This document shows, one piece after another, positions 1 to 10,867 of a DNA stretch of 64,000 nt. Location: contig JAPTYO010000002.1 in assembly GCA_036873135.1 (NCBI GenBank), forward strand, positions 51,268,204 through 51,332,203, written 5' to 3'. The stretch is from Clarkia xantiana subsp. parviflora (lineage: Eukaryota > Streptophyta > Magnoliopsida > Myrtales > Onagraceae). Every line of letters starts with the position of its first letter. Position 1 is the first letter of the stretch. Made by a program: the position numbers and the translations under genes. The notes below the pieces were generated by a model. That model had not been told where the DNA came from. It searched no databases and was given only the letters and a program-made list of their open reading frames with translations.

Positions 1-615
1 TCAAGTCGAGAAGATGAAACACCACTGAGAACAATTTCTCTAAAGGGGCAGGTGGCGACCAGCTTGAGCCCTCTCAGAGGAAGCCTTTCCTCCTAAGGGA
101 AAGGTACCAACAAGCGACCTGCTCACCGTCTTTAGAATTGAAGAAACCTTCCTCTCAAGGTAAAACTTAGGTGGCAACCTGCTTGTCACCTAGTTAAGGA
201 AACCCTCCTTAGTAAGAAACAGGAGATAGCGACCTGCTTGTCACCAGCTGACTTCTCACCGTCTTTCTCAACCAATCAGAAAAGGAAACCACCGCCAATG
301 AACAGCCAATCAAGGCATAACGGCCGCCACTTGAAGTCGGTAATCTCACCCTATAAATAGGGGAACATTCTAAACATTTTCTTAATCTTGGTTTCACGCA
401 CTTTACAATACTCTTTCTAAATCCATTACTGATTTAAGCTTCGGAGTGGAATCAGGGGCCATCCCCACCCCTTTTCAGGTCCTCGCCTCACATAAAGCTC
501 CCAAAGGAGACTAAGTGCCCAAGAGGTCATGAAAGATACCTACAAGAGTTAGCTCCTAGCAAGACCTCGGAGTCCACTACTAGAAGTTCAAGGCCACGTC
601 ATTTTGATCCTAACA
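1..615 (+). repeat. E1 5' LTR (3' 615 bp only)
   Basis: It matches 7097-7711 almost end to end and finishes in CCTAACA directly before a PBS-like stretch. A TATA box (ctataaatag) lies at 351-360, as expected of a U3/R promoter. About 249 bp of its start lie left of the window. Confidence 0.92.
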
Positions 616-634
616 TTTGGCGCCGGTGGGAAAC
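616..634 (+). promoter_or_regulatory. E1 primer binding site
   Basis: The sequence tttggcgccggtgggaaac follows the LTR end directly. The other gypsy elements here have TTGGCACCGTCTGTGGGA or TTTGGCGCCGTC in the same place, so this is a slightly decayed tRNA primer site. Confidence 0.7.
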
Positions 635-649
635 GGTGATCAAAAAGTC

Positions 650-1474
650 ATGGCACCACAAAGGAGTCTAGTGAGGCAAAACCAAACGCGTAGAGCTGAG
701 AGTATATTCCAGGGGTCGAATGAAACCTTGGAGAAATACTTTAGGAGATTTCAAGGAGGATATACTGGAGGTGAACTCTCAGAAAAAAAAGCCATCCAAG
801 TGTTCTTCAGAGGTTTGGGACCCCAGTCCCGATCCTTAGCCATCACTCAATACATTGAACCAGTGGTAAGTTTGGAAGAGTTGATTCAACGGGCGACTAT
901 CCATGTAGAAGCGGAACAAGCCCGGGTGAATCGCCCAACTCTACACCAAACCCCATGAGATCAAGGGGAGAGTTCGTCCATTCGAGGCGTTTCCTCAATA
1001 GAATTCCGGCAAACTCAACAAAGGATGGAAGCACTTCTAGCAACGGAAGGAACTCACCGTCCCCTCTCTTACTGTGAAAGTCACCAAGAAGAGGGGCACA
1101 ACACGGAAGATTGCCTCCTGGCGATGAGGGAATTAGAATTCATGCAAAGAGAAATTCAACGACATCACCGTCGTCGAGCCCACGAGGGTCGAAGATGGAA
1201 AACCCATTCAGACAACAACATCAATGTTTTGACGGGAGGATTTGCCGCTGGAGGAGAGTCGAGCACAGCTCGAGACACCTATGCGGCTCGAGACATCTCC
1301 TCGACAGATACTCGCAAGAGATCAAGGGAGCTCGAACCCATGATAATTACTTTCTCTACGGAGGACTTGTCGAAAACTACACTATTCCATGAAGACGCCC
1401 TCGTAATTACAACTCATATAGGTAATTTCGAAGTTAAAATAATACTGGTCGATGAGGAAGCTCTACTGACGTAA
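650..1474 (+). pseudogene. gag: E1 gag remnant
   Basis: Two open stretches (to 958, then 1025-1474) are separated by a stop. The first matches the end of a plant retrotransposon gag capsid domain (FFRGLGPQSRSL, then a region ending in VEAEQAR). The second holds the zinc-binding pattern C-x2-H-x5-H-x4-C (YCESHQEEGHNTEDC), followed by the linker that precedes protease (NVLTGGFAAGGESS), which is shared with E2 and E3. Most of the capsid N-terminal half is missing compared with E2. The usual role is to form the virus-like particle and package element RNA; this copy cannot make a full protein. Confidence 0.75.
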
Positions 1475-1890
1475 TCACCTTCGAGGCCACCACCGCGATG
1501 GGATACAAAGAAGAGGATCTTCAAAAGATGACTTCCCCATTGGTAAGATTTATAGGGAGAACAACTTACCCCCTAGGGGCAATACAACTCCCTTTGATCT
1601 TGGGCCAAGGATGGAAGGCCTTGCATTTAAAGGTGCACTTTGTGGTCGTCGACCAGATCAACGCCTACAACGCCATATTGGGAAGGACAACTCTCAATTC
1701 CAATTACATTGTCCCTTCCACTGCCCATCAAGTCATGAGGTTTCCCACTCATCATGGAATGGGAGATGTGTGGGGCGACCAGAAGGCATCTCGACGATGT
1801 TATGTCAATCTTCTTCGGTGGGGCGACCAGAAGGCATCTCGACGATGTTATGTCAATCTTCTTCGAATATGTAACCAAAGAGAGGCCCAG
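1400..1890 (+). pseudogene. E1 aspartic protease remnant, frameshifted in the active site
   Basis: Homologous to the E2 and E3 retropepsins, which have LIDGGSSSDILF. Here the reading is LVDEEALLT then stop: one G is missing near 1452, so the DGG active site is lost and translation leaves the frame. The frame is recovered downstream at 1498, including the conserved NAILGRTTLN segment. Residues around 1771-1866 are an exact in-frame 48-bp tandem duplication. Confidence 0.8.
1771..1866 (+). repeat. 48-bp exact tandem duplication inside E1 pol
   Basis: Bases 1771-1818 are repeated at 1819-1866 without mismatch, duplicating the 16 residues GDQKASRRCYVNLLRW. The unit is a multiple of three, so the frame is kept. 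Confidence 0.95.
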
Positions 1891-1999
1891 TCCATCGTGA
1901 CAGGCGAGGATCCCCTGGAAGAAGGTGGACGACCAGCCCTAATGGAGGAGTTAGTGGAAATCGCCATGGAAGAGGGCGATAAAAAGGTCAAGATTGGAG

Positions 2000-3120
2000 C
2001 TTCCCTACAACCAGAATTAGCAAAAAGAATAACTTCTCTCCTCAGGGAGTATAAAGAGCCATTTGCCATGGAGATCAGCGATATGCCTGGAATAAGCCCA
2101 TATTTTATCTCCCATGAGCTAAGAATAGATCCCGTCGTGAAACCCATAGCCCAAAAGAGAAGATCTATGGGAGCGGAGAAGAAGGCTGCAATACGCCAAG
2201 AGGTGGGAAAGCTGGTCGAGGCTGGTTTCGTAATAGAAATACGATTCCAAACATGGGTCGCCAATTCGGTCCTGGTGAGGAAATCCAATAAGAGGTGGAG
2301 GATGTGTGTAGATTTCCGAGATCTCAACAAAGCATGTCTAAAAGACTCCTACCCGCTACCAAGAATCGACCAACTGGTCGACGCCACTTCAGGACATGAG
2401 CTTCTAAGCTTCATGGACGCATACTCGGGATACAACCAGATACAAAAGCACCCCAATGATGAGGCCCATACCGCCTTTTATACGGATAGCGACATCTACA
2501 ACTATAAGGTCATGCCTTTTGGTTTGATAAACGCTGGAGCCACTTATCAACTCATGGTGAACAAGCTTTTCAAATTCATGATAGGAAGAAACATGGAAGC
2601 TTATGTCGATGACATGCTAGTCAAAACAAAAAGAGGGCAAGATCACGTTCAGGATTTGGAGGAAGCATTTTCTTGTATGAGACTCCACTAAGTAAGATTG
2701 AATCCCACTAAATGCGCTTTTGGGGTTAAATCAGGGAAGTTTTTGGGTTTTATGGTTAGCCAAAGAGGGATCGAAGCCAACCCGGAGAAAGTTACTGCCA
2801 TAGAAGAAATGTCCTCGCCCACCTGCCATAGGGAAGTACAAAGTCTCAATGGAAGACTGGCCTATTTGTGGAGATTCTTGGCGAGATCGGGTGACAAGTC
2901 CCTTCCCTTCTTCAAAATTCTAAGTGCAAACAAAAAATTTGAATGGACGCCGGAGTGTGAGGAAGCTTTCCAACAATTGAAGAAATACCTTCACTCGCTT
3001 CCCGCCTTAGCAAAGCCAATGCCTAAGGATCCTTTGTTCCTCTACTTAAGTATAAGCTCAGCAGCAGTGAGCTTAGTACTCGTTAAAGAGACATGCAACA
3101 TTCAAATTCTTGTTTACTAA
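2000..3120 (+). pseudogene. E1 reverse transcriptase
   Basis: RT runs from ISPYFISHELRIDP through LLSFMDAYSGYNQI (catalytic motif A), MPFGLINAGATYQ and AYVDDMLVK (YVDD catalytic box) to the thumb and connection region (KFLGFMVSQRGIEANPEK). A TAA at 2689-2691 breaks it where the siblings read HQVRLNP (CAA to TAA, a C-to-T change). The frame continues past that stop to a frameshift and stop near 3118. RT copies element RNA into cDNA in the particle. The catalytic residues are present but the protein is interrupted. Confidence 0.88.
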
Positions 3121-4039
3121 GTCAGTAAGCTCTTTGGGGTTGCTGAGGCTAACTACATGGAGATCTAGAAGTACATGTATACTCACTAATCAACCCTTGA
3201 AGCAGCTATTACAGAAGCCTGAAATTTCAGGGAGGATGGTTAAGTGGGTTGTGGAGCTAAGTGAATTCCGCATTCACTTTGAACCACGAAAGGCGATCAA
3301 AGGTCAAGCACTGGCCGACTTCATAGATGAAAACACAGCGACACCAGACGCCAAACCCGTCATCCTCTCACAAGAAGAAGATGTGAAGGCTACACCAGAA
3401 AATATTGCCAACGACATTATGCCATGGTTACTATATACTGATGGATCGTCCTCCGCCTTGGGATGTGGGGCAAGATTAGTACTAACGCCGCCTGACGGTG
3501 AGCCACTTCGATATGCGTTGGCTTTAACCTTTCGAGCTACCAATAATGAAGCTGAATATGAGGCTTTGTTAACAGGTCTTCGAATAGCCAAAGGTATGGG
3601 AATTACCAACCTAAAGGTACGGTGCGACTCTGAATTAATTGTTAATCAGACGAATGGGACCTATGTCGCCAGAGGAGAAAATATGATGAAATATGCAGAG
3701 GAAGTACGGAGACTCGTGCGAGACATGCCTCATTTCCAATTAGAGGCCATCCCTCGAGAAAATAATCAAGAGGCCGACACCCTTTGCGAATTCTCCTTGG
3801 GAAACACTCCCCCGACGACAGTGCATTTCATAGAGAATTCTCTCTACTCAGCCGTGGAGGCAGGAGCTGAAGTTCTTAATTTTCAAGCCCCCAACTCATG
3901 GATTACTCCCATCCAGAATTATCTGGAAAAGGGAACTCTGCCAGAAGATCCGTCGGAGGCGACTAAAATTCAAAGAGTGACGGGGCGATTCGTAATCTTA
4001 GATGGATATCTCTATAAAAGAGGATATTTCACTCCTTAA
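3110..4039 (+). pseudogene. E1 RNase H region
   Basis: Open for 309 codons. It starts in the RT connection region (LTNQPLKQLLQKPEISGR) and contains RNase H landmarks: LYTDGSSS (first Asp), NNEAEYEALLTGL (Glu), KVRCDSELIV (Asp) and the EADTL stretch. RNase H removes the RNA strand during cDNA synthesis. The frame closes at a stop (4037-4039) that falls in the connection to integrase, where E3 reads through. Confidence 0.85.
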
Positions 4040-5670
4040 CTTAGATGCGTAGCTGCCCCCCAAACTGGGAGAATAATGGAAGACCTGCATAGAGGTGATG
4101 CTGGATGTCATGAAGGAGCTAAAACCTTGGTATTAAAAGCTCTGCGACAAGGGTTCTACTGGCCGACTATGCACAAAGAGGCGACAGCACTCGTGCAAAC
4201 TTGTCATGCCTACCAAGTTTACGCTCTCCGAATCGCTAAGCCACCAGCAGACCTTACTCCTATGATGAGTGCCTGGCCTTTCGCACAATGGGGGATCGAT
4301 CTCATTGGGCCCATGCCCAAATCCACAGGTCAACGAACACATATTGTAGGAAAAATCACCCAAATAACTAGTATTTGAAACTCAAACACAAAAACAAGGG
4401 AAAATTTCGGCCAAAACTCAAAATAACCAATGGAGCATCTCCCAGATGAGCCATTTAGGGCGCATCTGGGAGATGAGCCATTTTCCCCAAGGGTTAACGG
4501 TCAAATTTTTGACCGTTAACCCAATTTTGGCTCAATGGTCAAAAATTTGACCGTTGAGTCAAATGGCGCATCTGCCAGATGCGCCATTTGACTCAACGGT
4601 CAAATTTTTTACCGTTGAGCCAAATGGCGCTCTCAGACGCGCCATTTGACTCAACGGTCAAATTTTTGACCGTTGAGTCAAATGGCGCATCTGGCAGATG
4701 CGCCATTTCCGGCTCATCCCGCAGTTGCTCCATTTTCGTTAACGGTCGAAGGAAGACCGTTAACAGGTCCGGGGAAAATGGCTCATCTCCCAGATGCGCC
4801 CTAAATGGCTCATCTGGGAGATGCTCCATTGGTTATTTTGAGTTTTGGCCGAAATTTTCCCTTGTTTTTGTGTTTGAGTTTCAAATACTAGTTATTTGGG
4901 TGATTTTTCCCATATTGTAGTCGCTATCGACTATTTCTCTAAGTGGATAGAAGCAAAAGCTCTAGCATCAACGACCACTTTCCAAATGATTAAGTTCATA
5001 CGAGAACAAATCATATGTCGATATGGGGTACCAAAGATCCTCATCAGTGACAATGGCCCTCGGTTTGCCAGCGACGAACTCGCCGACTTTTGTGAAGAAA
5101 TGTTAATCAACCATCGATATGGTTCTGTTCATCATGCCCAAAAAATTGGACAAGTCGAGGCAGGTGGCTTCTCTAAAGGGAAATTGGGAAGGAGAGTTGG
5201 ATCAGGTACTTTGGGCACTCAGAACCACACACAAGAGAGCCACTGGTGAGACTCCTTTGGGCATGGTTTATGGATCGGAAGCTGTTTCACCCATTGAGGT
5301 ATCTAATATTTCCCAAAGAGTCGCCACATATCAATTCGACCAGAATGACAAACAAAGGAAGATCGACTTGGATCTGGCCGACGAAAGAAGATGGGCCTCC
5401 GAATAAATTCAAGGAAGAATGAAGCTCGCCACTGCTAGATATTTTAATTGAAAAGTAGGGCGACGCCAATTCTTCCTAAGGGAAAAAGTCCTACGAAAAA
5501 AAGAATTCTTAACAGCTGATCAAAGAGGAAAGATGGTGCCAACATGGGAAGGTCATTATGTCGTCATCGGCATACCATGTCCCAATGCTTACAAACTAGA
5601 GGATTCGCAGGGGAAACGCCTCAACAGGACTTTTAATGCAGAGCCCTTGAAGAAGTTCTATGTTTAGAAG
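4040..5670 (+). pseudogene. E1 integrase, split by a 562-bp insertion
   Basis: The N-terminal zinc-binding domain is recognisable (GFYWPTMHKEA...TCHAYQ), but the second Cys of the CxxC pair is replaced by Tyr. The core starts SAWPFAQWGIDLIGPMP, is cut at 4348 by a foldback element, and resumes at 4920 with VAIDYFSKW. The second Asp (ISDNGPRF) and the Glu region (GQVEAG) follow, with a frameshift near 5150. The C-terminal part (GETPLGMVYGSEAVSP) continues in another frame to a stop at 5406. Weak homology to the tail extends to about 5667. Not functional. Confidence 0.85.
4349..4910. mobile_element. Foldback MITE, Mutator-like, with 9-bp target duplication
   Basis: The outer ends are perfect inverted repeats (ggaaaaatcaccc...ggtgatttttcc) and the arms stay complementary for well over 100 bp. 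The interior is built of further inverted copies of a motif containing aacggtcaaatttttgaccg, so the whole element can fold on itself. It is flanked by the exact 9-bp duplication catattgta (4340-4348 and 4911-4919), typical of Mutator-type transposition. It has no coding capacity and interrupts E1 integrase precisely. Confidence 0.93.
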
Positions 5671-5743
5671 AAAATCCTTTTCGTGTATTTAAATTACATT
5701 AAAGTAATGAATAAAAATGTGATTCATCTCTTCTTGATGTACT

Positions 5744-6665
5744 CAAACAGGACTCCCCGACTTTCGAAAGTCGCCATCTACAAAGGAGATCAGTCATAAC
5801 ACTAACTCCTCGACTACATAAAGTCGGCGACGATCCAGGAGATCAGTCATAAAACTGACTCCCCCGACTTCCGAAAGTCGCCATCTACAAAGGAGATCAG
5901 TCATAACACTGACTCCTCGACTACATAAAGTCGGAGACGATCCAGGAGATCAGTCATAAAAATGACTCCCCCGACTTTCGAAAGTCGCCATCTACAAAAG
6001 AGATCAGTCATAACACTGACTCCTTGACTACATAAAGTCGGCGACGATCCAGGAGATCAGTCATAAAACTGACTCCCCCGACTTCCGAAAGTCGCCATCT
6101 ACAAAGGAGATCAGTCATAACACTGACTCATCGACTACATAAAGTCGGCGACGATCCAGGAGATCAGTCATAAAACTGACTCCCCAACTTCCGAAAGTCT
6201 CGCCATCTACAAAGGAGATCAGTCATAACAGTGACTCATCGACTACATAATGTCGGCGAAGATCCAAGAGATCAGTCAAAAAACTGACTCCCCCGACTTC
6301 CGAAAGTCGCCATCTACAAAGGAGATCAGTCATAACACTGAATCCTCGACTACATAAACTCGGCGACGATCCAGGAGATCAGTCATAAAACTGACTCCCC
6401 CGACTTCCGAAAGTCGCCATCTACAAAGGAGATCAGTCATAACACTGACTCCTCGACTACATAAAGTCGGCGATGATCCAAGAGATCAGTCATAAAACTG
6501 ACTCCCCCGACTTCCGAAAGTCACCATCTACAAAGGAGATTAGTCATAACACTAACTCCTTGACTACATAAAGGCGGCGACGATCCAGGAGATCAGTCAA
6601 AAAACTGACTCCCCGGCCTTAGAAAGTCGCCATCTATAAAGGAGGTCAATCATAATATTGACACC
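5744..6665 (+). repeat. Tandem array, about 107-bp unit, in E1 3' untranslated region
   Basis: About eight and a half copies of a unit made of two related halves, each with agatcagtcataa and a gact...agtc dyad (cgacttccgaaagtcg in one half, cgactacataaagtcg in the other). Copies differ by scattered substitutions. It lies between integrase and the PPT, where Tat-lineage elements often carry tandem repeats. Confidence 0.93.
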
Positions 6666-6835
6666 TCGATTCCTCAGTAGATGATAAGGGAAGAAGGAAT
6701 TCAAAATCACGCTACGAACGCAACCCATGACTTAATGATCCAAAAAAGGAGAAGATAAAAGAAGACCTCTCGTCATAAAAGGTACTCGACATAACCCCTT
6801 TCCCTTTTTATTAAAATAAAGTTAAGTACTTATGT

Positions 6836-6847
6836 CTCTGGGGCAAG
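6836..6847 (+). promoter_or_regulatory. E1 polypurine tract
   Basis: The sequence ctctggggcaag abuts the TGTTGG start of the 3' LTR, the position of the plus-strand primer. Element EB has ctcgggggcaag in the equivalent place. Confidence 0.65.
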
Positions 6848-7711
6848 TGTTGGAATATGATTCAAGGTAACCTTAAGTAGACAAAGTTGAGTTATGAATT
6901 ATAAGAATAAAGCGACAGGAAGTCAAATACGTTCAAAGGCGAGATTGAAAGAATATAAGTCGACGACCATTTCTACTTAGAATGATAAGATAAAGACAAA
7001 TGGTCGACAACAATATATGAAGAAGTTGACCTCTGAAGAACAACTAGTGAAAGAAGGCGACTAAAAGCATTCAAGGATTTCTCACTAAAGTACGAGTCGA
7101 ATCGAGAAGATGAAACACCACTGAGAATAATTTCTCTGAAGGGGCAGGTGGCGACCAGCTTGAGCCCTCTCAGAGGAAGCCTTTCCTCCTAAGGAAAAGG
7201 TACCAACTGGTGACCTGCTCACCGTCTTTAGAATTGAAGAAACCTTCCTCTCAAGGCAAAACTTAGGTGGCAACCTGCTTGACACCTAGTAAAGGAAACC
7301 CTCCTTAGTAAGAAACATGAGGTGGCGACCTGCTTGTCACCAGCTGACTTCTCACCGTCTTTCTCAACCAATTAGAAAAGGCAACCACCGCCATTGAGCA
7401 GCTAATCAAGGCATCACGGCCGCCACTTGAAGTCGGAAATCTCTCCCTATAAATGGGGGAACATTCTAAAATTTTTCTTAATCTTGATTTCATGCACTTT
7501 ACAATACTCTTTCTAAATCCATTATTGATTTAAGCTTCGGAGTGGAATCAGGGGCCATCCCCACCCCTTTTCAGGTCCCCGCCTCACATAAAGCTCCCAA
7601 AGGAAACTAAGTGCCTAAGAGGTAAAGAAAGGTACCTACGAGAGTTAGCTCCTGGCGAGACCTCGAAGTCCACTACTAGTAGTTCAAGGCCACGTCATTT
7701 TGATCCCAACA
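6848..7711 (+). repeat. E1 3' LTR, 864 bp
   Basis: It begins TGTTGGAATATG and ends GATCCCAACA, so it has TG...CA termini. Its last 615 bp pair with 1-615. A TATA box is at 7448 (ctataaatgg). Copia RT coding sequence follows directly. Confidence 0.92.
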
Positions 7712-8647
7712 CCATGCGTGTACACTAAGACCTCTGAGTCGAAGTACGTTATCTTGACATTATATGTGGATGACATACTACTTGCCGTGAACAATGTGAG
7801 TTACATGAATGAATCAAAGTTCTGGCTGGCATATGTATTTGAGATGAAGGACATGGGAGAAGCCACAAACATCCTAGGCATTAAGATTGCTAGGGATCGG
7901 GTTGCTCTTAAACTATGTCTCTCTCGAGAATCCTATGTCAACAAACTGTTGAGAAGGTTCAGACTACAAGATGCCAAACCCGTGGATACGCCGGTTGTGT
8001 TTGGGTGCGCGTTGTCAAAGCATGAGGGCCCAAAAGACCAGGCTGAGCGTGAACAAATGAAAAGTGCAGAGTACATTAGTATGGTTGGTAGTCTAATGTA
8101 CGCCATGCAATGCACTCGGCCAAACATCTGTTAAGTTGTGGGCTCAGTAACACGATTCCAATCAGGCCCTTGATATCAACATTTAATGGCCGTAAAATGA
8201 ATTATTTGATACCTAAAATGAATTGCTGACTACAGACTTCTCTACGAGGGTGGAAAATTAGAAATGACTGGGTTCAGTGACGCCGACCATGGTGGTGATC
8301 TGGATGATCGTAACTCCATCTCAGGAGGAGAATTTCTCCTTACTAACGCCGCCATTTCATGGATGAACAAGAAGCAATCCTTTGTCACGCTGTCTACACT
8401 GGAATCTGAATTCGTAGCCCTCTCTAAGAATGCACAGAAACAGTTTGGCTTAAAAGACTCTTAATTGCATTGCTTAACGTCGAGGACGGGAGTAAGCCTG
8501 TGAAGGTATACTCTGACAGTCAAGCAGTGATTGCAGCAGTTAAGAATCCTAAGTACAATAGTAGTACGAAACACATTGATGTAAAATATAATTATGCTAA
8601 AAGTATGGTCGAAGAAAAATTGATCACATTAGAATACTTGTCCTCTG
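7712..8647 (+). mobile_element. C0: Ty1/copia fragment (RT end and RNase H)
   Basis: Reads VYTKTSESKYVILTLYVDD (YVDD box), then KDMGEATNILGIKI, SAEYISMVGSLMYAM and TRPNIC, which is the copia RT C-terminal pattern. A TAA follows at 8132-8134. RNase H continues from 8264 (GFSDADHGGD, LSTLESEFVALS) with a second break near 8464. The same sequence without interruption is seen in C1 from 23548. E1 splits it on the left. On the right it stops where an LTR begins, without the roughly 1.1-kb 3' untranslated region that C1 and C2 have. Confidence 0.9.
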
Positions 8648-9250
8648 TGTTAGTATATGGTGATTGAGCGCCGTAAATGGAAGCCCACTAATATGTATAT
8701 GTTACCTAAGAAATTGGGTATATGTCACATTAGGGAAATGGGGCTTGACCCAAATCCCAATTGTCATGAGAGGCCCAAAATTGGGCCTCCCTTACACATA
8801 TAGGCCGACCGAAATAATGAAAGGGAAAAGTGGACTTTTGTCCACTTTGCTCCTCCTATAAATAAGGGGTGTTAGGTTTTCATTAGGGTAATTCACAATA
8901 CCTCCTAAGTGGTGATTTGAGAGAAAAAAAAACTCTCCTCCCTAAATACCATTGTTACGGCCGAACCACCTGTATCACCAAGGGTGTGCCAATTTGCTTC
9001 AAGCAAACGCTCCGGAGATCCGTCCCTACCAAGAATCGATCAGAGGCTTTGCTGTGGAGCTAATATCGCGTAGGACTTCCTTAACAAGAACTTTTACGGG
9101 TTCTGTTCGGTGGATCGTGAACTCCCTCAGCAGGATCCTTGGGACTACGGAATAGGTTTAAGGCATGTGCACATCTTCCGTTGCGTAATTCTGATTACAA
9201 GCATGTACCTAAGTTTATGTTTCCGTAGTAATCGGCCCCGTAATCCAACA
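8648..9250 (+). repeat. C1 5' LTR, 603 bp
   Basis: Begins TGTTAGTATATGG and ends AATCCAACA. It aligns to the inverted C2 LTR (26039-26640) and to 25667-26038. A TATA box (tataaata) is at 8857-8864. It abuts C0 RNase H sequence on the left and a PBS on the right. Confidence 0.9.
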
Positions 9251-9251
9251 G

Positions 9252-9263
9252 TGGTATCAGAGC
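9252..9263 (+). promoter_or_regulatory. C1 primer binding site for initiator Met-tRNA
   Basis: TGGTATCAGAGC, complementary to the 3' end of plant initiator methionine tRNA and the standard copia primer site, lies one base after the LTR end. Confidence 0.95.
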
Positions 9264-10195
9264 CTATGTTAGGAGTTCATGATTTTGATAAATTGATGTT
9301 CTTGAAAATTTAAAAGTTTGGCCGAAAATTTTAAGAAGTGAAATTTTAAAGTTTTCGAATTTTTCATGTTAATGATGTCGAAATTTTCATGATGTTCTTA
9401 GTAAAATTTGATGTTCATGATCTTCAAGAAAAGGATGACTATTATCAAAATCAAACATTGAATTGTAGATCTTATTAAATTTGATCTTGAAGTTTGACCA
9501 CTTGTTTCCAATTTGGTGTTAATTTCGGCCAAACCCTAGAATTACAAGGTGAAATTTTTTATTTCTTAGTCCACAAGAAAGGTAATTTTCGGCCGAAACA
9601 AATAAAATATTGTTTACCATATTTTAATTTTTATTAAAGGTGACAATATATCTATAATTGGAAATATATGGATAGGTTCACATTAATATATAGAAATATA
9701 TATATAACTATCAATATATCTAGCTAATTTATAGGGATAAAGATATTATTGATAGGTTTAGTTACCTAAAAGATTAAGAAAATATATTGTCAGTATATTT
9801 GTTTCCCTATTAAAGATATTGACAATAAATATATATTAGGGCCGAAATTTATATATACATATATATATATTGTTGATTGATTTTGTCTTATAGATAGAAT
9901 CTTGGCAAGAAATATGTATATATTTATTATATGACCGAATTTTATATATATATATATGCAACATTGGAAATTATTTTACATAGTTAATAATTCTTGGAGG
10001 CTAAGTTAAGTTTTTAGTGGACTTTAAAACCCTACTTAGCCCACAAGATTATTTCGGCCCAACCCTATAGGTTTAATGGGCCGGTCCAATTTGTAAAACC
10101 GGATAGGATTAAAACCAAACTGAATATTCTTAATCGGTTCGACCTAACCGGGGTAACTAAGTGGACCTAACCGAACCGTTTATGAATGTTGAACC
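9264..10195 (+). other. C1 5' leader, AT-rich, no gene seen
   Basis: Non-coding leader of C1 with long AT-rich runs (9600-9960). It ends in an aaccgaaccg-rich stretch that continues unchanged after the EB insertion at 19439. Confidence 0.7.
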
Positions 10196-10855
10196 TGTTG
10201 TGTTCGCTTCACCACTTGGGCAGTTTTGGGCTTTTTCCTTCACGAACAGGCTTCTTCCTTCACGATTGGGCTCGAGATTAATGTATAAGGACGGGAACGC
10301 CGCAATCCTTAATACACAATCACCGAGCTGAATTCCCGGTCCTCGACCTTGAGCTCCTGATCTTCGGGTCCTGCACGAGGGGCAGTAACCAGCGTGGGAG
10401 GGGGGAATGCTGGTTGGGCCCACTCCGACGCTCAAGTTAGCACTTCTAGAGAGAGAAAGCCTTAGAGAGAAGTCAGAGCATTTCAAGTCCAAAAGTGAGG
10501 GAATTGTCTAAAATAAGAGACCTAGGCCCCTATTTATAGGGAACCTAAGGATCATGCTCAGTTTTGAATGGCTTGATGTCGGTATGTGGAAATACGTATA
10601 CCGCCACCAAGGTGGACTATGCGTGCACCGACTTCTCGCAATCGGCAAAAATAACCGGGATGAGCGCGGAGAAAGACGGTAATCCGGACGTCCGGATCGC
10701 CTTAGGGAAATCCGAAAGTCCTTCGGCCCGGGAATTGCGCGTATCCCGGACCATTTTTAGACTTAGGTGTCCGCGAAAGGGTTTTTTACGGGTTTTGGGA
10801 TATTTTACGAGGTCTGAAATGTAAATACGAACCCGAATTGGACAGATATCTAACA
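10196..10855 (-). repeat. EB 3' LTR, 660 bp
   Basis: Matches 18747-19438 except for scattered substitutions and a 32-bp shorter internal stretch near 10690. A TATA box on the minus strand is at about 10530-10545 (plus strand tatttatagg). Confidence 0.9.
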
Positions 10856-10867
10856 CTTGCCCCCGAG
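10856..10867 (-). promoter_or_regulatory. EB polypurine tract
   Basis: On the minus strand ctcgggggcaag precedes the TGTTAG start of the LTR. This is the same site pattern as the E1 PPT. Confidence 0.65.

Larger units (their letters stand above)
1..7711 (+). mobile_element. E1: Ty3/gypsy LTR retrotransposon, Tat-like, degenerate
   Basis: Order is 5' LTR (cut by the window edge), PBS, gag, protease, RT, RNase H, integrase, 3' tandem array, PPT, 3' LTR, which is the Ty3/gypsy order (RNase H before integrase). The first window base aligns to about base 250 of the 3' LTR. Over the shared 615 bp the LTRs differ at about 5% of sites by eye, so the insertion is not recent. Every coding domain is broken by frameshifts or stops, and a foldback element interrupts integrase. 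It sits inside a copia fragment: copia RT sequence resumes immediately at 7712. The 5' flank is outside the window, so the target duplication cannot be tested. Confidence 0.93.

Noticed and set aside
5744..6665. Possible CRISPR-like array
   Set aside because: Units are 107 bp and diverged with no unique spacers; this is a retrotransposon tandem repeat in a plant genome.
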